Assembly: GCF_020382885.2 (NCBI RefSeq)
Contig: NC_058504.1
Location: 17,991,019 to 18,055,018, forward strand
Direction: 5' to 3'
Origin: Scatophagus argus
Taxonomy: Eukaryota; Chordata; Actinopteri; Scatophagidae
DNA length: 64,000 nucleotides
Positions within the stretch are counted from its first letter, which is position 1; each line of letters starts with the position of its first letter. Shown one piece after another: positions 50,945 to 64,000 of the stretch. The notes under the pieces were generated by a model. It saw only the letters and a program-made list of their open reading frames with translations, did no database searches and was not told where the DNA came from. Position numbers and translations under genes: made by a program.

Positions 50945-53900
50945 TGCTCACGGTAGCATCAGAATATATGGCCAATGATTTTTTTTTTTAATCTTATTGC
51001 TGTACTCACATGACTGGATCATTGATTTTCCATAAGATTTTCCCAGAGTAGAACAAGATAACGGACACTCGCACAGCCAAGCTCCATGTGACATGTATAT
51101 ATTTAGAGGTCACTCCATTGTCTCAGTGCTGTAAATTCTTGTTTCTATCATTTATGCATTCAGATTAATGTTTGTGGCTACCAATAGATCAAGTTTAAAC
51201 AGACATTTCAGCTCAACAAAGCTCATTAAAGTGTCTTTGTCAAACACAGAAAGATGTTCCCCAACAGACGCCATGTTGGAAACTGCCTTGTCCTTGGGAA
51301 GTGCATTTGTGTAATGCCGTGATTGACCACTAGAGACCACAGTAACACTGCTTAGAGCTCTGTTACACATGAGGCTTCTCTGTTAATACCTCTTTGTGTC
51401 ACCTTTAGCTGTCTTTTTCACAGGTGACAACACACAATCAAAGATAGTCTCCCTTCACTGGTTTAGACATCCACACCCATCTGGAGAGACACACACAGAC
51501 ATAGTATCTGTAGCACACCAGAGTGTTTTAGATCCCGTCTAAGAAACAATCTTGTAACTTCAAAACATTAGGAAGCGGAATGATCTACACTTCAGAAAGG
51601 CCAACTGGGAGAATATACTTGCAGTCTCATCAAGTCTCATTACATATTGATTGCAGCATAGTTACATGCAGCCTACAGTTTTAGGTTGGAGGTTTGTTGA
51701 AATTTTGCTTTTGTGACTTGTGAATACCTTCCTGATAATGTTATTATCTCTTGTTTGTACGCTGTTCTATCTTCCTTCTGTAGTACATCCAGGAGTTAAT
51801 GAGTCAGCTGTTGGGAACAAGGCCTACAAACAGGAAATGATGTCACACTACAGGAAACTCCAGCACAATGTTCTCACTCACACATTGAGCCTTTAACACG
51901 CAAGTTCTGCAGAGGTTTTATTTTCAACAAAAGTACAGCTATATCAGATATGGATTTATTTTTACAGCAAAGTACAACATATTCCCAGTGCTTCTGATTA
52001 CATCAAAACATATAATGTACATACAGCTGACATCTCCACTCTCCCATTCACAGTTTCTGGATTGAATAGGCATTATTTTTCAGGTTTTTCATCTCTACAG
52101 CAAATAATCAAACTCAAAAAGGCCAGCAAGAAAGAAAATGACAAATGTTTGCATATGGTGACAAAGGAAACGGATACTGTGAATAAATTTTTCTGTGATA
52201 GGCAAAAATCCAGACCTCAAACTAGATGGTAATATACAATGGGTAGATTCCAAAAGTGGGATGTCAGTCTTCTGTTAACATTGTTGTCACTGAACACCAC
52301 ATCAATATATGGCTCATTGAAGACTGTTGTACCCTGACTATTCTGAAACAACACAGGACTGCATAACCAACTGCAAGGAGTTCCTACTGAAGATGTTGCT
52401 ATGCTAAATGTGAGTGAATGTGTCTCATGTACACGCCGGACTAAAAGGAATTACATGAATCTGAGCAACCTCTGATGCATCCGATTGACAGGCTGCTAAC
52501 TCGGCTGTCTTGCTTTTGTGGCCAGAGAGAGTGAGAAAATCTTCAGCTGCACAAAAGGCTGTCCCCTCAGCTCTCAGTATAAAGTCAGGATGATAATTAA
52601 ACGAGAAAATCAAACCAATATACATCCAAAAGTATACTATTTAATACTGCATTCAATAAATACAAGTGAGGAGTTAATTTGTACTGTCAAGTCATTGTAC
52701 TTCAAAGAACCATTTCTTAAGTAGAAACAAGAGCATGATATGAATTGCAATGAAGTACTCTGTGTGTGTGTGTGTGGCTTCAGGATTATGTTTATTTTTA
52801 GCTCATCCCGAGAGGTTTCGCATTTATTCAGCTCTTCTGCTTGGCTACAAATCTATACACAAACACCCTTGATCAGTGCTTACTCCTATTTGGTTCTCTG
52901 TTGTCATAGAAAAATTATACCCGTTTTGCCTCAGCAGTTGATGGCATTCCAACCCGCCCCCCCCCCCACCCCCCTCAAAAAAAAAAACAAAAATAAAAAA
53001 AACAAAACCAAAACAAAAAACAACCAAACAAAAAAAGATAACAGCAGTTTGGACCATGACAGTGTAGGCTGGAGTCAAAAAAAACAAATCAAGATTTAAA
53101 ACTTACAACATTACAGTTTATAGTACCCATTATATCTGGGCAAAGAGAGCATCAGTGCCTTTTGTTTTAGCTATCAGCAGCTCAGTCTTTGATTCAGCGT
53201 GAGGAAAGATGTTCCCCTCTCCTTGACAATAAATAAAAACACAAGCTACAACTGTAATGTGTAGTGAGCAGGAGACGGGTGGACAGAGAAAAGAACTCCC
53301 TTTAGTGAGATGGTATGGGTTCACATATGAGTGGTTCCGCATTGTGGAAAAAAATCCCATTGGAAGTTAAATGAAACTAAACAATCTGTTAAGAGTTGTC
53401 TTAAGTCTCATGCAAAATATTGGATGCCACAAGCATGCATTTACCTGGTACTGAGGTCTACCGCACGCTAGAACTGGAACAACATTCGTCTCCAACGCAA
53501 AATACCAATATCCAAATATATGATCTGTTCTTTTTACAGTATTTACAGTGTGTAGCTGATAAAGGTAAAATAGATGACTCTTCTTTTGATTCATAACTCA
53601 CTGTTAATAATACACATTGAAATGTGAAACCTAACTGTTTCCTACTAGATATTCAAATTAAACCATCTTTCAGCACGTTGAATAGATAACAATAAAGGAA
53701 TTCTATGTAGTTTCTAAACATCTGAAATTATAATTAACTCTTTGTTGTGCAATAAAATTACTGCTATGTAAGTGTGACATAATATAATAAGGTGTTTTAA
53801 ATGTTTCAGTCAGACAGCACAGTATCTACTCATATGGAAAAGGCCTGACCTCTGTCCGAGTGGATGCACTGTGGAACAAGGAAATTCCCAGTGTGTATGA

Positions 53901-56442
53901 GAGAGAGAGAGCAAGAGAGAGAGAGAGATAGAGAGAGGGAGATATGCAAGTCCCACGTTGAAGGGAAAATACATGACTAATTCAAATCTGCCTGTGAAAC
54001 TGAATAGATAATCACTAGTGGAATGCTGGAAGGCACTGTTAGATAGCATCTCTCTTCTCCGCAGCAGAACGGGCCAGCAAGTGCGCATGATTATGTGTTT
54101 GTGTGTGTGCCTGTGAGTGTGTGGATGCGTGTGTTTTCCTGCATACTTGTGTTTGTATGTTGGTACTGGTGGTGCTGTGGAGTAGGGGAGTGGGAGCGAG
54201 GGAGAAGGGGGTGGGTGTGGCACAGGACCTGAGGTTATCATGGCCTGGGAACCATATCTTTTTGCTGTGCAAGACCAGGGAGTTATCTTCCACAACAATC
54301 TCACTGGGAGCCATCTCTACAGACACCAGCAGCCAACTCACCCGTTTCTCAACTTTCTTTACTGAAACAAAACATAAATTACACAACATACAAAGCAGTT
54401 CTAAGGTCTTTTTTTCCAATAGGTTATAAGGCCTATAAGAAGGCAAACAAATGACAAAGAACAATATATAACGCTTTCATATCATGTTGTTGTGAATAGT
54501 GAAGATATATGATGATATATCACATTGCACAAGTTGTCATACTGTATATGTACTGTCCATCAGGTGAAATAATTCAACACAAAATGTATTTCTGCATCTG
54601 GGGTCAAAATCTGATCACAAACCAAGGACAGATGAGTCACTTACATTCTAACTGTAGAAAAGAATACACTTTCATGATGCACGTAAATCAGTTGTTCCTC
54701 CTCAGCAGATCATCTCTTCTCTAACACATCAATTCATTGTTGAAACTAATCAAATTAATCTGATCAGGCCACAGTCCTCTGTAAACCACTTAACAGTACT
54801 GAGCTAACTGCCAAAACATGGATCAGATTTGGAAAACAACGGAGTGCCAAGAGTTTGAAACTGGAGTTTTTACATACATGAATCTGTCAGAGGACATTTG
54901 CATGCTACAGATTATGTTCACCTCTTTGTCTCCTTATAGTGCTGGCTCACACTTCTGCAGTGTGCTCTCTTTCAGTACTGACTCGCAACCAGCCAATATG
55001 GTTGTCCTGTTCATTTTGAATTTCTCCTCTTTTGGACCATTACCCCTTGTGCTAGTTAGGGTTCTTTCTCATTTTTCACACTGTGGCACCATATGCTTGG
55101 GTCACTCCCTCTCAAATGAGAGAAAAAGTGTTCTTCAGATTGAATATGGGCTGTGCTTTTCACAATGTTAGTGAATACCCAATAATCAATAAGTTAACTA
55201 AAGAACTGAAGAAGTCCTCTTTTTTATTTATTTAATTTTTTGTTTTACAGCTGACTTGTAAAAGAGATATCATTTTAGACCTTGGCCAATGCATCAACTT
55301 CACTTTTAGCTCTCGGCGGATTTCTGGAGGTAGGCTGTGCTCTTTCCAAACACCCAGTGAGCTGCCAGCACAGTGCTACAGGGGTGGTCTCTGGGGACAG
55401 TGGGGAGGGGTGCTGACACAAGGCAGGTGGACTGTAGCCTGCCTATCTCCTGCTCCCAGCTGTTTCATCTGAGTGGCAAGCCCTCTGTCAACTGCAACCC
55501 ACAGCCCCTCGGCATGATTGGTTATGAATACCCTGTCAAAAGTGGTTGGTGAAAGGATGGGAATATTCTATTGATGTTCCGGCTATGGATTTGTTCCCTG
55601 ATCCATCATATCGCGGCCAATGGCAGGTTTCCAAGAGAATGAAGCTCTTGCTCTGAGAGCCACTGACTCACAGAGGCTGAGCAGGTGGGTAGAGAGATAG
55701 AGAGGACAAGAAGAGGGATGTTAAGAGAGAGTGAGAGAAACACTGTGAACATCAGACTTGGTGAAGAGAGGGCTACTATATGCAAACAGCTAGAAAAGGG
55801 AAAATGGAGCACTGTGAGTGAGGGGGAGATCCAGACGTAGACATCAGCGGAGCAGAGATGGCCTGACTGGTCTGTGATCAGCAGCAGACTGGACTCTGGT
55901 TTGGTGCCGAGAGTGGAGCTTTGCTGGTCCTTCTGATGACCACAGCCAGTAGCTGAGGCCTGTCATTATTCAACCTCACATTCAGAAGAATGCAACAGGC
56001 GACCTCACATAGCAGCACTGCAAGATCTCAGCCGCTGGACACAATCATACTAGTAGGAATGCTCTCGTTTGGGCTCGTGGTGCGTTCCAGATGATGAATT
56101 CAAAATGAAATAATAGAACAATCTCAATAACTCCAGGACATTCAGATGACGTAAATCCGAGGGAAAGAGTTCATGACAGTCGACTCAGCTGGAGAAGCAT
56201 GATAACTAAGAACGTTACTAACATATATGAAGTGTAAAGTTTGATTTTTTTTTCTCAATTTCTCAAGTCTTCAGTCCTCTTGCCGCTTCCAGTCACACTC
56301 TATATTAACATTGGTCCTAAACTTCAAAGTCTCTCGTGTATGTGTGTATTTTTTCATATTTTTCTTCATCATGGGACATGATCATCCAGTGTTTAGTGCT
56401 TCTAAGAAAAATAGCTGGTCCTTCAGAAGAGTCTGTGTGTCT
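50945..56442. other. asb12 3' flank and probable long arhgef9 3' UTR (convergent ends)
   Basis: The two genes converge here. No recognised coding exon is present. On the minus strand, AATAAA-type signals (TTTATT on the plus strand) occur near 51,917-51,960 and could end a 4.5-kb arhgef9 3' UTR, which would fit brain genes of this kind; this is inference. Parts around 55,250-55,700 and 55,840-56,100 are of balanced composition and may be conserved UTR. Low-complexity tracts: C-run and A-rich at about 52,954-53,045, (GA)n at 53,898-53,938, and GT-rich at 54,093-54,160. A possible alternative arhgef9 terminal exon at 54,039-54,361 is discussed in the findings. Confidence 0.45.
53898..53938. repeat. 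Imperfect (GA)n microsatellite
   Basis: GA-rich tract with several single-base interruptions in the convergent interval. Confidence 0.85.
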
Positions 56443-58821
56443 CTATTTCTTAAATGGAGCTAATCTACTAAAATTCTGCCAGAAAGGAGCCTGGCCTCTT
56501 TTGGATTGACTGAATTCAAAAACCTCTCCTTGTGCCATGTCCTCCGTTACCTCATACTGCCCTGCACTGAGGGGGTCCTGGGGGGGCGGGTATGAGGGGG
56601 GCGTGCACCTGTTTACACCTAGGAAGGCAGGTGCAAAAAGAGCAGGAAGAGGGTGTAAAGGGGAAGGGGACAAGGAGGCAGTGCAAGGCACAAAGCAAAA
56701 GAGAAGAAGAAGGGAGATGGATAGCAAACAGGAAACACTGTCAGTAATGTATCTGAAACAACACAACAACACAACACCAAGTCATGCTTCCAAATAAAAC
56801 AGGCACATAGACACGAAATGGGCCTTCAGTGCTAACATTCCTATATATCAAACCTGAAATATGAGACACTATGATCATATGATGACAGCTGAATTGGAAT
56901 AAACTTGGAATTCAGCTCTAGCAATGACACAAGGGAGACTAAAGATGCTATTCAATCAAACTCTGTAGCAGGCAAACAAGAGAACCAGCGGATTACGTCT
57001 GATACGGTGATGAAACCAGGCATTTGGACAAGGGACATTGTTCATCCGTGTTTGTTGACAGCACATTTGTTTGAATAGCACCCTGGACACTTGAGAACAA
57101 AAATAGAGCCAACAGAAAGCTGTTAATATGCATTTAACTACAGTCTACAATGTCATTTAGCTATGGTCTACAAGCATAACAACTATGCTAGTGCAATTAA
57201 AAATTAGGTACAATCAATATTTGGAGATGAAATATTCAAAAGTTGCCATGGCATCTTAGGAAAAAAATGCAAAGATGTCTTTTATGAGGGGTATTGGGCC
57301 AAACACTGTTTTAGTTAAACAGGTTTGATCTATTTGTGTTAGTGGAACCTGTTTATCTTGGATAGTAAAAAGAATGCTTGTAAACAGGATTGGACTGTGA
57401 CTGCATGCTCCAATGCCAACATTAATCACAACAGCTTCCAATGCTGCTCAGCAGTTGCCATGGCATCTTATTGTGCTAGCTCTAAGGAGAACTCTAAGGC
57501 ATATACCTTTATCATTTTCAAACCATGTCCATACAACATGGCCCTCTTTCTCAAGATGAAATCTATAAATGAATCTGAAATTCAAGAGAGTACTTCACCT
57601 TGTGCCAGCCATGTACACATACAGCACTTAGAAACACACAACATTTACTTCTGACAGACATCTACAGGGATCCTAATGTCAGAGAGAACATTCCAGCAGT
57701 GGTCATTGGTTAATTAATACCTTTATGGATGGTCATGCTTATTGTGAAACTGGCAATAACAAGAACATCAGTAATGGTAAATATACAAACATCTAGCCTC
57801 GCACTAAAATGGCTAAATCTTAAAGGATGATGCCAGCAGTTTTGGACATGTGGGTCCTGTGTCTGATGATTTGTCAGGAAAAAGCACTCTTGAATAACTT
57901 GCTTGACATTTTTTCCTGTTACTGAGATAGTTGGTAGCCATTAGCAGTTCACAGTATTTTGGCATATCTGGGTTTAAAAGCAATCCAAATGTTAAATCAC
58001 AAAATAAGACAAAGTACCGAGTACTTACTCCTGAGTTCAAGAGTACACAGTGTAAGGTAAAGTCTTCTTGTTCTACAAATCTACCAATACATATAAACTA
58101 CACATGTACACTAAAGTTGGGCCAGTGTAACAATAAAGTCAAATACCAGACTGGACCAGTATACAAAACTTCTCTCTCTATACCTCTAGGTATAGCCTCA
58201 GCAGCATCTCGCACTGAGCCTGTAAATAGAGGTGCAGTGGCTCCACAGTCCATCAGGACTTAATGAAACACTGTGTTTCTATTTTTCACAAGAACAATTC
58301 AACTTAAATTTTATTCTACTAATTCTTCTTGTTTAACGTCAAAATAATAATTAAAAATACGACAGTGGACTAGAGTGCCTTGAGAAAGAATGACTGGTAG
58401 CTATACATTTCAAGTGCAGTTATCACACCACGGATAATCTGTGGGCCAGACGGGCCCACACGTCATAAAAAATTTCTGATTATCAGTCGATGGGAGGCAG
58501 GTGGGTGAAATGGTACCTCTTTAAAGAGGAAAATATTAATTCAATTGTCTGCAGAATTCCCCAAGCAGCATAAATGAAAAGCGCATCTTCCTATTACTAA
58601 TGCTCTGCCATTAATGCACGAGGCACAAGTTAAAAGAGTTAAAAAGGGAGTGAGAAAGAGAGAGAAAAAAAGTGAAAGGAGTGACATCTGAAGTGTGTGA
58701 ATTTTATGTATGCCACATGACATGGCATGTGGTTTAATAATTTAAGCTTTTTGTTGTCTTAATATTTGGGAATATCATTACTGCAAGCCCCACACGTAAG
58801 TAAGTCTGTGCTGTGAAATGA

Positions 58822-58865
<44 letters not shown>

Positions 58866-61800
58866 AAACAGCTGTTTTTTTTCCCACGCCTCCCCCTACT
58901 AAATTTGGCGTGATTAATGCTAGCACGCTGCTAACCCCCTCCTCCTACACCTGACAAATGCCAGTTTAGTTTATTTGCGTGAAATTTAACTGGTTTAAGC
59001 TTGTTCACCAGACATACATATGGCAAATACGCATCAACCCCAAAGGCCCGACCTTTGGTGACTTTTGTTGTGGGCATACTATGACAATCTGGATATAAGC
59101 AGAGGTGATAAGCACCAACAACCACCCTAACTCAGTAAAGGAAAAAATGCAAACAGCTGTCTGAGGTATTACATGTTTTCAAGAGAAGCGTGACACAGGA
59201 CTCACATGTCATGACCACTGATATCCCCCTTCAAACTCAATACTTCATGCAAACAGCCCTCTGTCTTTTCATTGATGCTTAACAGCTGCTTTAACTCATA
59301 TCAAGTCATCCTCATGTATGGGCTGACAGACATTTTACTCATTGGAAAAATATTGAGTGTAATGAAGAGAGAAGACATGAATCCATTTGACATTTCTAGC
59401 TTACTTGTACAGTACTAGTACACAGATACTCTAAGTCCATTCATAAACAAAGTAGGCATAAAGTAGGCAAAAAGGTGTAGAATGTAAAAAAAGAGAGCAG
59501 GTTAAGGGAAGAGTAAACAGCGATGAGAAGACAGAGCACACCAGCGAGGAAAAGAAAAGGGAAATCACCTGATATCTTCTTGTTGCCTCACCTTTCTGTT
59601 TGGTCACCTTTCTCACTGTCATGGCCGCCTGTCGCTTCTGGTACTCAGAGATCTCAAAACCTAAACAACAAACAACATTGTATGTCACAAACAAAGATTG
59701 TAATGCATGTGAAAATAAGATGTAATAAACCACAAAAAGCTGCCTTACAGCTCTACAGATTTAGCTTTTTACAACAAGGCCATAATTTATCCCAATATAC
59801 AAATACAACAGTCATTCAGAAAAAGTTGACACTCTGTGTAAAATGTAAATAAAAGAGAAACTGATAGTTTGCCGATTTTGTTTGACAACTACTGAGTTGA
59901 AAACAGTGCAAAGACAATATTTTTAATTCTTTACCATATCAAATTAATTAATTTTTGTAAATATCTGCTTATTCTGAATTGGATGCCAGCAACTCATTTC
60001 AAACAAATTGGGACAGGAGCAACAAAAAGACTGGGAAAGTTGTGGAATGCTCTGAAACACCTGGTTGGAACATTCCATAGGTAAACAACAGGTGATAGTA
60101 CCATGATTGGGTATAAAAGGGACAACCATACAAGCAAGGATGTTACAAGGTTCATCACTGAAAAACCGCATCCAGCAGAGAGTTAGAGATTTGCCCATGA
60201 TCAAGAACATCCTTAAAAGATTCAGAGAATCTGGAAAAATCTCTGCACGTAAGGGGAAAAGTCGAAAACCAACTCTGAATGACCTTCAATCCCTCAGGTA
60301 GCACTGCCTTAAAAACCGATGACTGAATAAAGGATATTATTATATGTGTTTTGTCAGTAAACACATTTTGTCAAACTACAAACTACAACTACAAATGCAA
60401 GTTAAGACTACCATCCAAAGCAAAAACCATATATCAACAACATATAGAAATGCTGCAGACCTATTTGAGCCTTATCTGAAATCAACAAAGAGGAAAAGGA
60501 CCCTCTAGACTGTTACCACCGCAAAGCCAGCCAAAATCCTTGCTGCTTGCACATCTGTGAAGGTACCATTAAGGTTGAAAGGCAGGCTACAGACAGGCTT
60601 TGGAGAAGCGTATGTCCATTTATATTTACATTTGATTAGTGTCTTTTTAAAGGGACGTCCTGGCTTATATCAGGAAGACAATATAAAGCCACATTCTGTA
60701 TTCATTACAACAGTATGGCTTCATAGCAAAAGAGTACGGGTACTAGACTGGTCCGCCTGCAGTCCAGACCTGAAGTCCTTCTGTCAGCCAGTCTGTCCCA
60801 GAAAATACAACATGTAACTGAAGCCCCATAGCCCATTGTAAATGAAACTAATGCTTTCCAAACTGGGAAGTGTGTGACTAACCGATTTTCTCATCCTCCT
60901 GCACCATCTTCCTCTCCTCGTGGAAGGCCCTGAGCCAGCGGATCTTCTCCTCTGGCTTCTTGGCCAGGAAGATGTGGATCTCCTCACTGTCTTTGTTGCA
61001 CAATTTGAAGGCGTTCTTCACACTGACATTAAAGTCATCGTCACGTCCGTCTATGGCGTCCCGCACCTCGTAGCGATCCATGTCGATGCGGCCCTTATAA
61101 TACAGGATGTCCCGGCGTATCAGATCCTGGGAAAGAGGAGGAGAGAGGGTTTGTTAATGTGTGTATGCTTGTGCGCTGAATCATAGCAATGTCAACAAGC
61201 ATCCTTCCCTTGGTATCCTAAGAATCTGTCTTATGCAACCCTTTCCATCTGCTGCCCAAACATATAAACACCTTCCACACACATTGCAGAATGCCAAATT
61301 TTTCTGCACTCGATATCATAAAATGTAGAAAATAGTATTTCAACAATGGCAAGCACACTTAATAGTTTACACCAGTGCAATCTAATGTACAACCATCCGA
61401 CAACAGTTCTATATTTGGTGGTTAGTTTGTGATGACAGTTTGTGTCAGAAAGATATTTAGACATTTTCTAAAATTTTAAGACACTTGTCTCAATCTTTTG
61501 CCCAACACAGTTTCCCAGAGTGCCAGAGGATTACTTTATTTTTACTTTATTTATTGTTTTATCAAACTAACAGCTCAAAATCCAAAGATATCTCCGCTTC
61601 AGTTGTATAAACTATTAATGTACTATGCAAATCTGTATGTGTTTACATTTGAGAAGCTGAAGCAGCGTCCAAAATTAGCTTCTTGACTCACCAGCCAAGT
61701 TAATTGCAAGATGAAAAAAATCCACCATCCAAGCATATTTTTACCCATCAAAATGCAGGCATGTTTGACTTTGAAGTATGACTTCACTATTGAAAAATAA

Positions 61801-64000
61801 CTAAAAATTGGTTGTTAGAAACCTGTTGCACACAAATATTGTGGAATTTGCTAATAACAATTTGATTTGGATTTTTAAAGAGTTTGTAAAATTGGTCATT
61901 GTTGAAATGAATGGTCATGGATTTTAAATTTTAAATGAATTTAATGAATGAATTTAAAAATAAAAAGATTTTGAAAATGACTCATTTTAAAGGGCGGCAC
62001 GGTGGTGCAGTGGTTAGCACTGTTGCCTCATAGCTAGAGATTTCCAGGTTCATGGAGTTTGCATGTTCTCCCTGTGCCTGCGTGAGTTTTCTTCAGGTAC
62101 TCCGGCTTTCTCCCACAACTTCAAAGACATGCATGTTAGGTTAATTGGCTACTCTACATTGTCTCTAGATGTGAGCATGTGCGTGAATGTTCGTCTGTCT
62201 TTGTGTGTTAGCCCTGCGATTGACTGGTGACCAGTCCAGGGTAAACCCTGCCTCTCGCCTGTAGTCAGATGGGATAGGCTCCAGCTCCCCCACGACCCTG
62301 ACGGATAAATGGAAAATGGATGGATGGACGGATGGATGGATGGACTCATTTTAAACAACCCCTTTGGCTATTTCACAGTTTTTTTCGGAGTTTATAAGGT
62401 GTTCTTGAATGCACCATGAAATCCTTGTCGGCAACCATACGCTTTGCAATACAAAATGTCGCAGGTTAGAAGGTGCGCCTGAAAACACTATGAAGTCCCT
62501 TTCTGTGTGTGTGTGTGTCAAACTCCAACATGGACAGTGGCTAAAGACGGCGCAGCCGTTAGTAAAACCAGTGTGACTGCCAAATACTTCCATCCATCCA
62601 TCCATCTTCTTCCGCTAAATACTTGCCAAATAAAAAAAATCTGCAGGCATTTAGCGCTTGGCAGGTGTTAATTTTGGACCTTAAGGACCTATTTTGTTTT
62701 TAAAACATCTGAAAATGATAAATTATCTAAATTGTTTCAGAATAATTTTCTGCTTGTTGACTGATGAGTTAATATAATTATTATCGCAGCTCTTTTGGAC
62801 TGCACTGTATTTCTTATATTGTGTTGACTTCTGGCAGTCTAACACCACTAGTAACCATAATGCCTGAGGCCTTATTTAGACAGCTTTTTGGCATATCAAC
62901 ATTGCATCCACACTGATTATAGAGAGTCTGCATAGCAAAAACTATTGCATATTTACATGTTTACTGTCACATAAGACATAATTAATCATCAAAATACCAC
63001 AAGATCAAACAATTTACAGGAATGAGAACACCACAAAAAGGAAAAGTGGTCACTGGAATCCACTCATGCGAGAAGGTCAAGGAAGGTAAAACAAGACAAT
63101 AAAGAACAGACATCTTTTTTCATAAGCGTGCAGAGACAAATCTGCATCCGAGCACTAATAAGGAAGAGATGAGAGGAAAAGATGGAAGACTACCTGCAAC
63201 ATGTTGCTTACACAGCCTGAGGCCTGCCATTACACATGTTGTACTGAGGATGCTGGAGAAGGATGCGTAGAACAAAGACTAGAATTTATAATTTGCTGCG
63301 TTTTTGAGCAAATTTACTTAGTGGATCAGAACAGTTAACAAACAAGTGATCTGCCAAAACACTGGTGATCAGTTCTGGTGTTAAGAAATGTTCAAGAATG
63401 ATAAAAGAGGGGGGGAGGACAAGGACAGAGGGAAGGATAGAAAAACAGAAAGACAACATGTCTATTGTTAGTCTTTTCTGTGTGTGTGTCTTTGGCTGTA
63501 TAATGGTGAAATTATTGTTCTCCTGTGTGTACACGTGTGTGTGATGACGCACTTATTCAGCCCCCGTGTGTGTTTGTGTGTAAATGTCTGTCTCCATTTG
63601 TGCGTGTGTTTCTGTGCACACGCATTGTAGAGCCCAGCCGAGCGTGAACATCCGTCTGACAGGAGAGCACAGCCTCGGTGCATTACAGCCCAAACTACCA
63701 CAGCTCCATTTTGTGAAAGGTGCTGAGGATTTGAATGTATCTTCACTGGGGGCTGGTGCGTCTCATATGGTATTATGTCATCTATTTGCAGCTCTTGAGT
63801 AAGGTTGAAGATGAAGTCATATTGTCTTCAAGCATCTTTGCCACCAGCTCCTCAATACACAAGTTTCAAGAACACAGGCTTTGGGTGTGTTTCAGCTTGT
63901 CAGCTTGCTTTCAGCTGATAGAAAGGAAGAATGTGTGAGAGCCTACCTTCTTACAGAGGACCAGCTGGTGATCAAAGAGGAAGAACACTCGTTGCTGACT
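56443..64000 (-). CDS. arhgef9: Collybistin (Cdc42 guanine nucleotide exchange factor 9), 3' part, cut by the window edge
   Basis: A Dbl-family exchange factor that activates Cdc42 and clusters gephyrin with GABA-A and glycine receptors at inhibitory synapses. Exons seen, 5' to 3' on the minus strand: 64000-63947 (continues past the edge), 61126-60883, 59660-59592, 56618-56443. The first encodes [16 protein letters not shown], a PH-domain strand pair. The second encodes the rest of the PH domain ([54 protein letters not shown]). The third gives [18 protein letters not shown]. The last ends [17 protein letters not shown] to [11 protein letters not shown], the collybistin C-terminus. Phases agree at each junction. 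The SH3 and DH domains and the N-terminus lie outside the window. Introns hold a Tc1 remnant, a SINE-like insertion and (GA)n repeats. Confidence 0.96.
58819..58861. repeat. (GA)n microsatellite in an arhgef9 intron
   Basis: A GA run of about 43 bases with one C interruption near its start. Confidence 0.95.
59818..60790 (+). mobile_element. Degenerate Tc1/mariner-like element in an arhgef9 intron
   Basis: It lies between the exons at 59,592-59,660 and 60,883-61,126, opposite to the gene. The left end resembles Tc1-type inverted-repeat sequence ('gtgtaaaatgtaaataaa'). Transposase fragments are recognisable in several frames: a helix-turn-helix piece [20 protein letters not shown] at 60,199-60,260, then [18 protein letters not shown] and [17 protein letters not shown] at 60,636-60,780. 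Frameshifts, internal deletions and loss of the right end make it inactive. Confidence 0.85.
61979..62355 (+). mobile_element. Full-length SINE-like insertion with 13-bp target-site duplication
   Basis: The insert spans 61,992-62,342 (351 bp). It starts GGGCGGCACGGTGGTGCAGT and ends in a tail of GGAT repeats at 62,313-62,342. It is flanked by perfect direct repeats GACTCATTTTAAA at 61,979-61,991 and 62,343-62,355. A 3' microsatellite tail plus a target duplication of this size indicate insertion by target-primed reverse transcription. The copy at 16,941-17,268 is related. It sits in the arhgef9 intron at 61,127-63,946, in the opposite orientation to the gene. Repeat family not named. Confidence 0.88.

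Noticed and set aside
54818-55171. Plus-strand open frame of 117 codons with hydrophobic stretches
   Set aside because: No homology that I recognise, no splice partners, and it lies in the probable arhgef9 3' UTR on the other strand.

Overview
The window is vertebrate nuclear DNA, almost certainly from a teleost fish, most likely a percomorph. The evidence is spliced genes with small introns, abundant dinucleotide microsatellites, Tc1/mariner and hAT-like remnants, and short interspersed repeats of kinds common in fish. There are no bacterial-style operons, CRISPR arrays or rRNA/tRNA genes that I can support. The coding exons were joined by hand using GT/AG boundaries and reading-frame phase, and every junction listed is phase-consistent.

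Layout. 1-18,320: no convincing coding exon; microsatellites and a hAT-like element with a SINE-like repeat nested inside it. 18,321-26,374, minus strand: a complete androgen receptor gene (nine coding exons, 687 aa). 27,978-36,328, minus strand: a complete ERM-family gene, moesin (14 coding exons, 579 aa). 38,004-45,495, plus strand: complete zc4h2 (five exons, 224 aa), head-to-head with moesin. 46,392-47,248, minus strand: a three-exon gene of about 198 aa that I do not recognise. 49,316-50,944, plus strand: complete asb12 (three coding exons, 319 aa). 56,443-64,000, minus strand: the 3' part of arhgef9 (collybistin), with the end of the PH domain and the C-terminal tail, running off the right edge.

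The genes do not form a pathway. They are a conserved neighbourhood: AR, MSN, ZC4H2, ASB12 and ARHGEF9 all lie in human Xq11-q12, and here they are compressed into about 45 kb. The most notable points are the unrecognised gene between zc4h2 and asb12; the derived androgen receptor (an intron inside the hinge-coding region, a short N-terminal domain without an FxxLF motif, an altered nuclear-localisation region); a SINE-like insertion in arhgef9 with a perfect 13-bp target-site duplication; and two perfect inverted repeats in introns.
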